DNA from: Candidatus Saccharimonadota bacterium
Lineage (GTDB): Bacteria > Patescibacteriota > Saccharimonadia > Saccharimonadales > Saccharimonadaceae
Assembly: GCA_009785325.1 (NCBI GenBank)
Contig: WQWN01000002.1
Location: forward strand, 62,001-126,000
Direction of reading: 5' to 3'
DNA: 64,000 nt
How positions within the stretch are numbered: the first letter of the stretch is position 1; every line of letters starts with the position of its first letter. A program made the translations under genes and the position numbers. This document shows positions 56,433-64,000 of this stretch, piece after piece. Under the pieces are notes generated by a model. The model had not been told where the DNA came from and ran no database searches. It saw only the letters and a program-made list of their open reading frames with translations.

Positions 56433-56440
56433 CCCCTGTT
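56413..56440 (-). terminator. Terminator of the DgkA-like gene, overlapping clpP end
   Basis: ACAGGGGT (56417-56424) pairs with ACCCCTGT (56432-56439); the T-run is on the minus strand (complement of 56413-56416). Confidence 0.7.
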
Positions 56441-56448
56441 ATGGCGAC

Positions 56449-56856
56449 CTAGAGTAGATATTCCCACCACGGGAAGTCGATTATGCGACATATAGTGAAG
56501 AATATCAGAACTAAGATACCCGTGATGTTGTGGATGAATACGGACCACGAAGCGATGTCTTTTGAGCGCTTGATGCGTTCATCGTAATTTGTGGTGACGG
56601 CGTCGTTGGTTTCTTCAATTGAAGAGTTAAGTGACTCGGACGAGATAATATGGCGGGCGAGTAGGGCAAAGATGACCCATTCTATAGGGCGAAACCCTAC
56701 GACGATGCCGACAATTACGAAGAATGCGGCAAAAATTGGAAGATATGTTTTCAAGGTTTGGCTGCTACTAAATACGTATCTGGCGCCGTCGAATGAGTCA
56801 AGAAACATAGCGCCGAGGCGGGCGAAGAAGGTCTTTCGGGGGCGTCCGTGTTGCAT
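56449..56856 (-). CDS. DgkA-family lipid kinase (diacylglycerol/undecaprenol kinase)
   Basis: 135-residue membrane protein. Three hydrophobic helices are visible (YLPIFAAFFVIVGIVVGF, WVIFALLARHII, WSVFIHNITGILVLIFFTI). The catalytic signature ESLNSSIEETND and RSKDIASWSVF match the E-x-x-N-x-x-I-E-x-x-x-D and K-D-x-A-x-x-x-V motifs of DgkA. In Gram-positive bacteria this family phosphorylates undecaprenol for cell wall synthesis. The ATG at 56856 has AAAGGAG nine bases upstream; an upstream TTG (56865) is in frame but poor. Promoter TTGCAA-N17-TATAGT on the minus strand. Confidence 0.78.
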   Translation of the reverse strand: MQHGRPRKTFFARLGAMFLDSFDGARYVFSSSQTLKTYLPIFAAFFVIVGIVVGFRPIEWVIFALLARHIISSESLNSSIEETNDAVTTNYDERIKRSKDIASWSVFIHNITGILVLIFFTICRIIDFPWWEYLL

Positions 56857-56951
56857 ACATGACAACTCCTTTCGTGAAAAGTACTACTTTCGTAGGATTC
56901 GTACTATATAACAATGTAGCGACAATTGCAACACTAAGTGCCTTGAACGGT

Positions 56952-58073
56952 CTATTTTTTGATTTGGCGGCGCATGACGATACAAAGGCGAGCGAGGAGT
57001 TCGTGGGGATAAATGTTGTGGTTTGATTCGAGGTTGATGAGGGAGTTGGGAGCGGATTTAGTAGAGCTGATAACAGTGACTTCGTCGCCAACTTGGAGGT
57101 CGGTATTAGTGATATCAATAGTAGTGTGATTCATACAGATGCGACCGACGATTGGGAGATTACCTTTTGGATATGTGAGAATACCACGAGAGCTGAGTTC
57201 GCGCGGGATGGCCTCGTGATAACCGAGGGGGAGGATGGCGATTTTCATCTTTTTCTTTGCGGTAAACGTGCCGTTGTAGCCGACTTTTTCGCCGCGCCTC
57301 AGGTCGATTGTTTGGATAATGGTGGATTTGAGTTCTAGAACGGGCTGGAGTTTTTTGAATTTTTCGAAATATTTGTCGCCTTTTTTGAGGGGATTGATGC
57401 CGTAGAGTCCGAGACCGAAACGGAGAGAGTTGGCGTAGCGAGATTTAACTTTGAGACTACCTGCGGTAGCAGCGATGTGGATGAACTCTGGGCGGAGGCC
57501 TGCGTCAAGGATTTTGCGAGTGAGTTTATCAAAAGTGGCGACTTGAGGAACGACGGAAGTGTCTTTAGGGTTATCGGCGTCGGCAAGGTGAGACATGATG
57601 CCTTCGAGGCGAATATTTTCGTGTTTTTGAAAGAGAGCGAGAGTTTCGTCGAGGTCTGACCCGGAGATACCTAGACGATTCATACCTGTATTGAGTTCGA
57701 GGTGGATACGGAGGGGCTTGCGACGGCGGGCGAGTGTGCGAAGCGTCTCGAGGTCATGGACGACGAAAGAGACTTTTTTTGTGTTGAGGAGACGGAAGTT
57801 GCGCGGGTCGATGTGACCGAGGACGAGGATGCGACCGCGGAAGGTGCGGAGGATTTGATTAGCCTCGTAGTAACTGTCGACGGCGATTATCTCACAGTCG
57901 GAATCGTTGAGGGTTTTGGCGATAAGTTTGATGCCGTGGCCGTAGGCGTTTGATTTGAGTACGGGAATGACTTTGTCGCCAGAGAGTTTACGAACGAGTT
58001 CAACATTGGCGAGAAGAGCCTCTGTGTCGAGTGTGATGAGGTTGAGGGTTTTGAAGCGTTGCTGGAAGATCAT
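56952..58073 (-). CDS. alr: Alanine racemase
   Basis: 373-residue PLP enzyme making D-alanine for peptidoglycan. The PLP lysine lies in PVLKSNAYGHG (about residue 39). The second catalytic base is the Tyr in KVGYNGTFTA (about residue 265), and VGRICMNHTTIDIT is the C-terminal-domain signature. Length is normal. The minus-strand -10 box TG-C-TAAACT (complement of 58081-58089) is seven bases before the ATG, so leaderless. It lies upstream of the DgkA-like gene, both serving wall synthesis with separate promoters. Confidence 0.95.
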   Translation of the reverse strand: MIFQQRFKTLNLITLDTEALLANVELVRKLSGDKVIPVLKSNAYGHGIKLIAKTLNDSDCEIIAVDSYYEANQILRTFRGRILVLGHIDPRNFRLLNTKKVSFVVHDLETLRTLARRRKPLRIHLELNTGMNRLGISGSDLDETLALFQKHENIRLEGIMSHLADADNPKDTSVVPQVATFDKLTRKILDAGLRPEFIHIAATAGSLKVKSRYANSLRFGLGLYGINPLKKGDKYFEKFKKLQPVLELKSTIIQTIDLRRGEKVGYNGTFTAKKKMKIAILPLGYHEAIPRELSSRGILTYPKGNLPIVGRICMNHTTIDITNTDLQVGDEVTVISSTKSAPNSLINLESNHNIYPHELLARLCIVMRRQIKK

Positions 58074-58080
58074 TAAGATT

Positions 58081-58089
58081 AGTTTAGCA
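58081..58089 (-). promoter_or_regulatory. Extended -10 promoter of alr
   Basis: Minus-strand TG-C-TAAACT, seven bases upstream of the alr ATG. Confidence 0.55.
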
Positions 58090-58121
58090 CGTGACGGAGG
58101 GACGGGGAAGGTGTGGGGTGG

Positions 58122-58487
58122 TTATGGGATTTGGGAATTTTTAATGAGGGCGGAGAAGCCGACGGAAAGTAAGAAGGCGACAACCCAGATGGCACCAGTG
58201 GCTTGGAGGTCGAGAGTGAAGAAGGTGCTGGTGGCGGAGAGGATAGTGATGAGACCGGCGACTGGAAGGAAGGCGCTGAACCAATTACGTTTCATAAATC
58301 CGTAAACAGAGAGTCCGATAGTTAGGACGCTGAGAACGAGCCATATTGTACTGATGTTGCCGATGGAGAAGGCTGTGAAAGTGGAGAGGAGGACGGTGAA
58401 GGCGGCAATAACGAGAAATACACCCCAATAAATTTGCCAAAAACGGCGTTCTTCGATGTTTTGTGACTTGTTGCGAGAGTTACTCAT
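58122..58487 (-). CDS. Small polytopic membrane protein, four helices
   Basis: 121 residues. After a polar N-terminus (SNSRNKSQNIEERRF) come four hydrophobic segments (WGVFLVIAAFTVLL, STIWLVLSVLTIGLSVYG, AFLPVAGLITILSATSTFF, AIWVVAFLLSVGFSAL). No motif identifies a function. AAAAAGGAG lies eight bases before the ATG at 58487, and a TG-C-TAAAAT box is upstream on the minus strand (58522-58530 complement). The longer start at 58529 overlaps that box and is rejected. Confidence 0.65.
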   Translation of the reverse strand: MSNSRNKSQNIEERRFWQIYWGVFLVIAAFTVLLSTFTAFSIGNISTIWLVLSVLTIGLSVYGFMKRNWFSAFLPVAGLITILSATSTFFTLDLQATGAIWVVAFLLSVGFSALIKNSQIP

Positions 58488-58554
58488 TTTGGTTGCTCCT
58501 TTTTGGGGTTGTTGATGGTATTTTAGCATAAATGGGGAATGTGATAGAAATTAA

Positions 58555-58576
58555 AACCCTCGATTACTCGAGGGTT
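58555..58576. repeat. Perfect hairpin, role uncertain
   Basis: AACCCTCGA (58555-58563), loop TTAC, TCGAGGGTT (58568-58576). T-rich DNA follows on the minus strand, yet no minus-strand gene lies upstream, so it may insulate the divergent pair or end an unseen transcript. Confidence 0.5.
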
Positions 58577-58697
58577 GTTTGGTGGGTGATTATAGTGAAT
58601 AAAATTAAAATACTCAAGTCTTTTTTTTCAGAAAAAAGCTCAGTATACTGAGGCGGGCTTAGATTTTAATGCCAATCAAAATAAATAAGGAGACACT

Positions 58698-59027
58698 GTG
58701 AATAAGAAAGTGAATAAATCAGATTTGGGGAGTCGGCGATGGATACTAGGTGGACTGTTACTGCTAGTGGTGGTCTATGCGGTGATAGGAGTGATTCAGA
58801 GTTGGAGTTTGACGAGATTTGGGACGTTATATGAGAATAATGCTGGTTTGGCAGTATGGGGAGCGGTGTTTGACGTGTCACTGATTTTATTGGGAGTAGT
58901 AAGCTTTGTGGTGGCGATGATGTTGTTTTTAAAGAAGCAGATACCGAAGTGTGTGCTGTATAAACTAGTGGTAATTATGGTGTTGTTTGTGATAGTATTT
59001 GTGGCAAATAAGTTTATAGGATACTAA
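58698..59027 (+). CDS. Small membrane protein, three helices
   Basis: 109 residues, GTG start with AAGGAGA five bases upstream. Three hydrophobic segments: WILGGLLLLVVVYAVIGVI, AVFDVSLILLGVVSFVVAM and LYKLVVIMVLFVIVFVA. The polar loop between helix 1 and 2 is probably outside. No family recognised. A TATACT box lies near 58643. Confidence 0.6.
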   Translation: MNKKVNKSDLGSRRWILGGLLLLVVVYAVIGVIQSWSLTRFGTLYENNAGLAVWGAVFDVSLILLGVVSFVVAMMLFLKKQIPKCVLYKLVVIMVLFVIVFVANKFIGY

Positions 59028-59093
59028 GGACGTAGATTATAGCGGTGCGAAAGATCTAGTATTTCTAAAACTATAAACGGGTTTAGAATGGGG

Positions 59094-59122
59094 TTGAAAG
59101 TAGGGTAGAATATGTGTATAGT
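59094..59122 (+). promoter_or_regulatory. rpoBC promoter and long leader
   Basis: TTGAAA (59094-59099), 17-base spacer, TATAGT (59117-59122). The ~165-nt leader (59129-59295) contains CTGAA/TTCAG (near 59160-59182) and other short inverted repeats, and ends in GAGGAG before the ATG. Confidence 0.7.
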
Positions 59123-59295
59123 GTCTAGTAAGAAGTAGTGTGGCCCTGGCTAGACACGTACTGAAGTTTGTGGCAGATTTCAGAGCGAGCTAAGAGGCAA
59201 GTGTTCTTCGGTGCCGCGTCTGAAGGGATTTGATTGATCACGGATCTCTCTAGATGACACGAACCAAATATAAATAATGCGAGGAGCAAAATCGA

Positions 59296-62200
59296 ATGGC
59301 AAAGAGTTCTACTAAGAACCAAGTCCAGCGCCAGTTTTTCACAGGCGGTGGAGACAAAGAGCTACCGATTCCAAACCTGCTAAAACATCAAACTGACTCG
59401 TGGCGCGATTTTGTCGATACGGGTCTTTCTGAGATTTTTGCAGAATTGAATCCGATAGACGACTATACGGGGCAAAAACTATCCCTGAAGTTCAAAAATT
59501 ATGAGTTCCGTGAACCAAAGAAGAGCGAGCGTGAAGCGAAGGCGAATTTGACGACTTTTGACGCGCCGCTACACGTAATGGTGGAGTTGACTAATAAAGT
59601 GACAGGCGAAGTAAAGGAGCAAGAGATTTATTTCGGGGAATATCCTTGGATGACGGATCGAGCTTCTTTTGTGATTAATGGAACAGAGCGCGTGGTAGTA
59701 AGTCAATTGGTACGCTCAGAGGGCGTATTCTTTACGTCTGAGACTGGTGCGGTGCGAAACTTGTATGGTGCAAAGGTGATTCCGAAGCGCGGTGCGTGGT
59801 TGGAATTTGAGACGGCGGCGAATGGTGCGATTTTTGTGAAGATCGATCGGCGCAGGAAACTGCCTGTGACGACGCTTCTAAGGGCGCTCGGATATCCGAA
59901 GAAGGCTGACATCAGGAAATTGTTTGAAGGTGTAGATACTGGTGAAGTGAAATATATTGATGCGACACTGGATAAAGATGTAACGAATGGAGTAAATGAA
60001 GCGCTAATTGAAGTTTATCGTAGGCTGAGGCCTGGTGATCTCGCGACGGTTGAAAATGCGCGTGGGATGATTGAGCGAACGTTCTTTGACTTCAAGCGAT
60101 ATGACTATGGTCGAGTAGGTCGCTATAAGATCAATGGACGACTTGGATTTGACACACTGAACGATGCTGAACATCGCGTGCTTCAAATGGAAGATTTGAT
60201 TGCGATCATCTCGGAGATAATTCGCCTAAATAACACACAAGAAGATGCAGATGACATCGACTCGCTGGCGAATCGCCGAGTGAAGTTGGTAGGAGAGCTT
60301 GTTGCTAGGCAGTTCCGTGTAGGTATGCTCAGGATGCAGAGGAATATCCTCGATCGTATGAGTATGGCGGACATGGAGAGTGTGGCGCCGTCGCAGTTGA
60401 TCAATGCACGGCCAGTAGTGGCGAGTGTGAAAGAGTTTTTTGCTTCTTCGCAGCTCAGCCAGTTGATGGATGAGACGAATCCGTTTGCGGAGTTGTCACA
60501 TAAGAGGCGTCTTAGCTCGATGGGACCTGGTGGTCTCAGTCGCGAGCGTGCAGGGTTTGAGGTGCGTGATGCACACTCAACACACTACGGACGAATTTGT
60601 ACGGTGGAGACGCCAGAAGGTGCGAACGTGGGGTTGGTACTTAACCTCGCGACTTTTGCCCGAATTAATGAGTATGGGTTCATTGAAACTCCGTATCGCA
60701 AGGTCGTAGACGGTAAGGTCACAGATGAAATCGTGTATCTGGATGCGGCGGCGGAAGGCGAAGTAGTAATTGCGGATGCAAGTGTGAAATTGAATAAAGA
60801 TGGAAGTTTTGCCGAAGAGCGTGTAAGTGCCAGGATTAATTTAATGCCTGGACAGGTGGAAGCTACAAAGGTTGATTATGTCGATGCAACATATAAGCAG
60901 ATTCTCGGTGTAAGTGCGGCGATGGTGCCGTTTGTCGAGAAGGACCGTGTTGACCGAGCGCTCACAGGATCAGCCATGCAGAAGCAAGCTGTACCTCTAC
61001 TAGTTCCTGAGTCGCCGACTGTGGGGACGGGAATCGAAGAGGCTGTGGCGCGAAATACGAGCCAGCTGGTGGTGGCGGAGGGTGCTGGTGAGGTTGTGAA
61101 GGCGGACGCAGTATCTGTGGAAGTGAAATACAAGGACGGCGTGAAGAAGTATGATTTGATCCATTTCGAGAAGTCGAATGATGATCGATCGATTAATCAG
61201 CGAACTGTCGTGAAGCGTGGCGACAAGGTGAAGGCGGGAGATATTTTGGTCGAAGGAGCTTCGATAAGCGGTGGCGAGTTGGCTCTGGGGCGGAACTTGA
61301 AAGTAGCATTTATGCCGTGGCGCGGATACAACATGGATGATGCGATCATCTTGAGTTCTGAGCTAGTATCTAATGACAAGCTGACGAGCGTGAATATCAA
61401 AGACTATATCGTGGAAGTGCGTGAGACGAAGCTCGGACCTGAGCAGGTGACGCGGGATATTCCGAATGTGAGTGAGATGAGCTTGCGACATCTAGGTGAG
61501 GACGGAATTGTGCAGGTGGGGTCCGAGGTGACATCGGGAGATGTACTTGTCGGGAAGATTACTCCGAAAGGTGAGCAAGAGTTGAGTTCGGAAGAAAGGC
61601 TTTTGCGAGCGATCTTTGGTGAGAAAGCTAAGGACGTGCGAGATACGTCTCAGCGAATGAATAATGCTGGTGGCGGAAAGGTTGTCGGCGTGAAGGTGTT
61701 TACACGTGAAGGTGGACATGAACTGAAAGCTGGCGTTTTGATGCAGATCCAGATTTTTGTGGCGGAGCTACGAAAGATTGCTGTAGGAGATAAGCTGGCA
61801 GGACGACACGGAAATAAGGGTGTGATCTCGAGGATCTTGCCTGTTGAAGATATGCCATATATGGAGGACGGAACTTCTGTGGATGTGATTTTGAATCCGA
61901 TGGGTGTACCGAGCCGTATGAATCTGGGACAGTTGTTTGAGACGCACCTCGGAATGGCAGCAGAAGCGTTGGGATATAAAGTTGCAACACAGCCGTTTAA
62001 TGGGGTGAGCGACGAGGTGATTAGTGACGAGCTGGAAAAAGCCGGACTACCGCGAGACGGTAAAGTGCAGCTATTTGATGGTCTGACGGGTGAGCCGTTT
62101 GAGAGTAGGACGACTGTGGGTGTGATGCATATGATCAAGCTGCACCACATGGTGAGCGACAAGATCCATGCTCGATCGACTGGACCGTACACGATGGTGA

Positions 62201-62709
62201 CGCAACAGCCGCTTGGTGGTAAGGCGCAAAACGGTGGACAGCGATTTGGAGAGATGGAAGTTTGGGCGCTGGAGGCTTACGGTGCGGCGACGACTCTACA
62301 GGAAATGTTGACGATTAAATCGGATGACGTTTTCGGACGTGCGAAGGCTTATGAATCCATTATCAAGAATGAGCAGATTGTCGGACCGAAACTACCGGAA
62401 GGATTTAATGTCCTCGTGAAGGAGTTACAGGGTCTAGGTCTGAGTGTTTCTCTAGTGAAGGGTGATGAGGCGATTGACGCTGAGGATGTGCTGACACAAG
62501 AGACGAGCGAGCCAGTTAAGCCTAGTGAAATTGACATGAGTGAGGCGGATATGGAAGTAGTGGTCGATGAAGTTGAGGCTGAAGTGAACGAAGAGGTGGA
62601 GGCTGAAGATGAGGAAAACGTGGACTTTGTGGAGGATGATACGGATGACGGGGGGATAAGTGTCACGGATATTGACGAGATGAACAATTTTGACGAGGAG
62701 GACATTTAA
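59296..62709 (+). CDS. rpoB: DNA-directed RNA polymerase subunit beta
   Basis: 1137-residue core subunit. N-terminal lobes start with [17 protein letters not shown]. The rifampicin region reads [24 protein letters not shown], here shown in part as [20 protein letters not shown], followed by [17 protein letters not shown]-like [18 protein letters not shown]. Within it the usual Gln-x-Asn-Pro-Leu is E-T-N-P-F. The [13 protein letters not shown] and [20 protein letters not shown] signatures and an acidic C-terminal tail complete the chain. Length is near the short end for bacterial beta. rpoC begins two bases after its stop. Confidence 0.97.
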   Translation: MAKSSTKNQVQRQFFTGGGDKELPIPNLLKHQTDSWRDFVDTGLSEIFAELNPIDDYTGQKLSLKFKNYEFREPKKSEREAKANLTTFDAPLHVMVELTNKVTGEVKEQEIYFGEYPWMTDRASFVINGTERVVVSQLVRSEGVFFTSETGAVRNLYGAKVIPKRGAWLEFETAANGAIFVKIDRRRKLPVTTLLRALGYPKKADIRKLFEGVDTGEVKYIDATLDKDVTNGVNEALIEVYRRLRPGDLATVENARGMIERTFFDFKRYDYGRVGRYKINGRLGFDTLNDAEHRVLQMEDLIAIISEIIRLNNTQEDADDIDSLANRRVKLVGELVARQFRVGMLRMQRNILDRMSMADMESVAPSQLINARPVVASVKEFFASSQLSQLMDETNPFAELSHKRRLSSMGPGGLSRERAGFEVRDAHSTHYGRICTVETPEGANVGLVLNLATFARINEYGFIETPYRKVVDGKVTDEIVYLDAAAEGEVVIADASVKLNKDGSFAEERVSARINLMPGQVEATKVDYVDATYKQILGVSAAMVPFVEKDRVDRALTGSAMQKQAVPLLVPESPTVGTGIEEAVARNTSQLVVAEGAGEVVKADAVSVEVKYKDGVKKYDLIHFEKSNDDRSINQRTVVKRGDKVKAGDILVEGASISGGELALGRNLKVAFMPWRGYNMDDAIILSSELVSNDKLTSVNIKDYIVEVRETKLGPEQVTRDIPNVSEMSLRHLGEDGIVQVGSEVTSGDVLVGKITPKGEQELSSEERLLRAIFGEKAKDVRDTSQRMNNAGGGKVVGVKVFTREGGHELKAGVLMQIQIFVAELRKIAVGDKLAGRHGNKGVISRILPVEDMPYMEDGTSVDVILNPMGVPSRMNLGQLFETHLGMAAEALGYKVATQPFNGVSDEVISDELEKAGLPRDGKVQLFDGLTGEPFESRTTVGVMHMIKLHHMVSDKIHARSTGPYTMVTQQPLGGKAQNGGQRFGEMEVWALEAYGAATTLQEMLTIKSDDVFGRAKAYESIIKNEQIVGPKLPEGFNVLVKELQGLGLSVSLVKGDEAIDAEDVLTQETSEPVKPSEIDMSEADMEVVVDEVEAEVNEEVEAEDEENVDFVEDDTDDGGISVTDIDEMNNFDEEDI

Positions 62710-62710
62710 G

Positions 62711-64000
62711 ATGGCTTGGATGGACGACAGAGTGAGTGCGAATGATTTCGATGCGATCCGCCTGAGCGTGGCAAAGTCTGGGGATATTCTCAGTTGGAGC
62801 TACGGCGAGGTGTTGAAGCCTGAGACGATTAATTATCGAACACAGAAGCCAGAACGCGATGGGCTTTTCTGTGAGAGGATTTTCGGACCAGTAAAAGATA
62901 TTAATCCACATGATAATAAACTAAAGGGCGTGAGGAGTCGTGAGGCTGCTGTCGATAAAGATGGTAACTTGGTGACAAAATCTATTTCGCGACGCGAGAG
63001 GATGGGACACATCACACTGGCGGCACCTGTAGCGCATATTTGGTTTATGCGCGGGACGCCAAGTGCGGCGAGTTTGTTGCTCGGGATTACGGTGAAGAAT
63101 ATCGAGAAGATCGTGTATTTTGCGAGCTATGTGATTCTCAGCGTGAACGAAGAAGAGCGTGATAAGCGGCTGGCGGATCTGGAGGCAGAGACGGTGGCGG
63201 CGCGTGAAGCGATTAAGATTCGATATGAGATGGCTGCGAAAGAAGATGGTGCGGATATAAAAGCGCTAGCTGAAGAGCAAACGAAAGAGATCGAAGATTT
63301 GAATTTGGGCTATGTCTCGAAGAAAGCGCAGCTTGAGAGTTTAGCGAAAGGTGCTTTGATTAATGAGACGGATTACAGGGAATTACCTGAAGAATACGAC
63401 GAGTTGATCGAGGTAGGAATGGGTGGAAAGGCTGTGAAGCAGCTTTTGGACGAGATCGATATGCCGAAGCTGATCGAAGAGTTACGTGAAGAGGTAGCGG
63501 AAGCAAAAGGTCAACGCGAAAAGAAGATTATGAAGAGGCTTAAGGTGCTAGAAGGTATGCAGTCGGCAGGGATTAGTCCTGCGGACCTAGTATTGACTGT
63601 GGTGCCTGTGATTCCGCCAGATCTACGACCGATGGTTTCGCTGGCTGGTGGACGATTTGCAACAAGTGATTTGAACGATCTGTATCGTCGTGTAATTAAC
63701 CGAAATAATCGTTTAAAGAAGTTGATTGATCTGAACGCACCTGAAGTAATTTGTCGGAATGAGATGAGGATGCTGCAAGAAGCAGTAGATTCGCTGATCG
63801 ACAACTCGGCTTCGAGGGGCGGACGCAGTGCGAGTTCGACAAATAATCGCCGACGACTGAAGTCGTTGAGTGATATGTTAAAGGGTAAACAGGGGCGATT
63901 TAGGCAGAACTTGCTCGGTAAGCGTGTGGATTACTCGGGACGATCGGTGATCGTAGTAGGGCCAGAGCTGGAAGTACATCAGTGTGGATTGCCGAAGAAG
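62711..64000 (+). CDS. rpoC: DNA-directed RNA polymerase subunit beta' (partial, N-terminal 430 residues)
   Basis: The frame is open from ATG 62711 to the window edge. It begins with [19 protein letters not shown] and has [34 protein letters not shown], a long coiled-coil clamp region, [27 protein letters not shown]-like [16 protein letters not shown], and [19 protein letters not shown]. The four cysteines of the N-terminal zinc ribbon, normally between FGPxxD and RRERMGHI, are absent; that 36-residue stretch instead reads [19 protein letters not shown] and onward. The catalytic NADFDGD motif lies beyond the window. Downstream of rpoB by two bases. Confidence 0.96.
   Translation, partial: MAWMDDRVSANDFDAIRLSVAKSGDILSWSYGEVLKPETINYRTQKPERDGLFCERIFGPVKDINPHDNKLKGVRSREAAVDKDGNLVTKSISRRERMGHITLAAPVAHIWFMRGTPSAASLLLGITVKNIEKIVYFASYVILSVNEEERDKRLADLEAETVAAREAIKIRYEMAAKEDGADIKALAEEQTKEIEDLNLGYVSKKAQLESLAKGALINETDYRELPEEYDELIEVGMGGKAVKQLLDEIDMPKLIEELREEVAEAKGQREKKIMKRLKVLEGMQSAGISPADLVLTVVPVIPPDLRPMVSLAGGRFATSDLNDLYRRVINRNNRLKKLIDLNAPEVICRNEMRMLQEAVDSLIDNSASRGGRSASSTNNRRRLKSLSDMLKGKQGRFRQNLLGKRVDYSGRSVIVVGPELEVHQCGLPKK

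Noticed and set aside
1-64000. CRISPR arrays, insertion sequences, prophage or integrative elements
   Set aside because: No spaced direct repeats, transposase or integrase genes, or tRNA-associated duplications were found.

Overview
The window reads as one contiguous piece of a small, gene-dense bacterial chromosome. It is most consistent with Candidatus Saccharibacteria (TM7) or a close Patescibacteria relative. That is an inference from the gene set: a Gram-positive-type envelope with a bifunctional PBP, Alr, DgkA-like kinase and YtxH; a type IV pilus/secretion ATPase; an actinobacterial-style secreted HNH nuclease; many single-pass membrane proteins of unknown family; very short intergenic gaps; standard-code stops. 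There are no insertion sequences, prophage, CRISPR arrays or rRNA genes. One tRNA (Leu, UAG) is present.

Layout. 1-5.7 kb: orphan genes, a HAD phosphatase-like gene, galU, a large membrane protein with an Asp/Trp tail, and YtxH. A candidate small structured RNA lies on the minus strand at 1383-1537. 5.7-16.9 kb: dnaE, an rRNA/tRNA 2'-O-methyltransferase, dapB, a wHTH-NUDIX protein, a PilB/GspE ATPase, cardiolipin synthase, rplS, and an rnhB-yraN fusion. 16.9-17.6 kb: a ~700-nt gene-free block with its own promoter, many paired helices and a strong terminator; I read it as a large non-coding RNA of unrecognised family. 17.7-32.3 kb: secreted nuclease, aminopeptidase N, CobW GTPase, a two-subunit ABC exporter, clpC under a CIRCE element, a membrane HExxH protein, a stand-alone RadA-type zinc ribbon, radA, and a PIN-TRAM protein. 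32.3-42.5 kb: PBP1A, tyrS, a HAD protein, recG, a conserved orphan, rsmD, a 33-residue basic protein, a YfiH-family protein, a J-domain protein, a TfoX-N protein and tRNA-Leu. 42.6-52.2 kb: membrane-anchored orphans, including three paralogues, around rpsL-rpsG and fusA, which are separated by about 2.5 kb. 52.2-64 kb: an FAD-linked oxidase, a SpoU methylase, tig, clpP, a dgkA-like gene, alr, small membrane proteins, rpoB and the start of rpoC, which is cut by the window end.

Regulation. A recurrent extended -10 box (TGn-TAnnnT) ends 6-8 nt before the start codon in at least 15 genes on both strands, so many mRNAs should be leaderless. Others have a normal leader and Shine-Dalgarno site. In many cases this pattern decides between alternative starts. 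ClpC, ClpP and trigger factor form a protein-quality set, with clpC probably repressed by HrcA.

Most notable items: the ~700-nt RNA, the leaderless promoter grammar, the missing zinc-ribbon cysteines in RpoC, the paralogous surface-protein family, the small RNA at 1383-1537, and a possible Shine-Dalgarno switch at 860-917.
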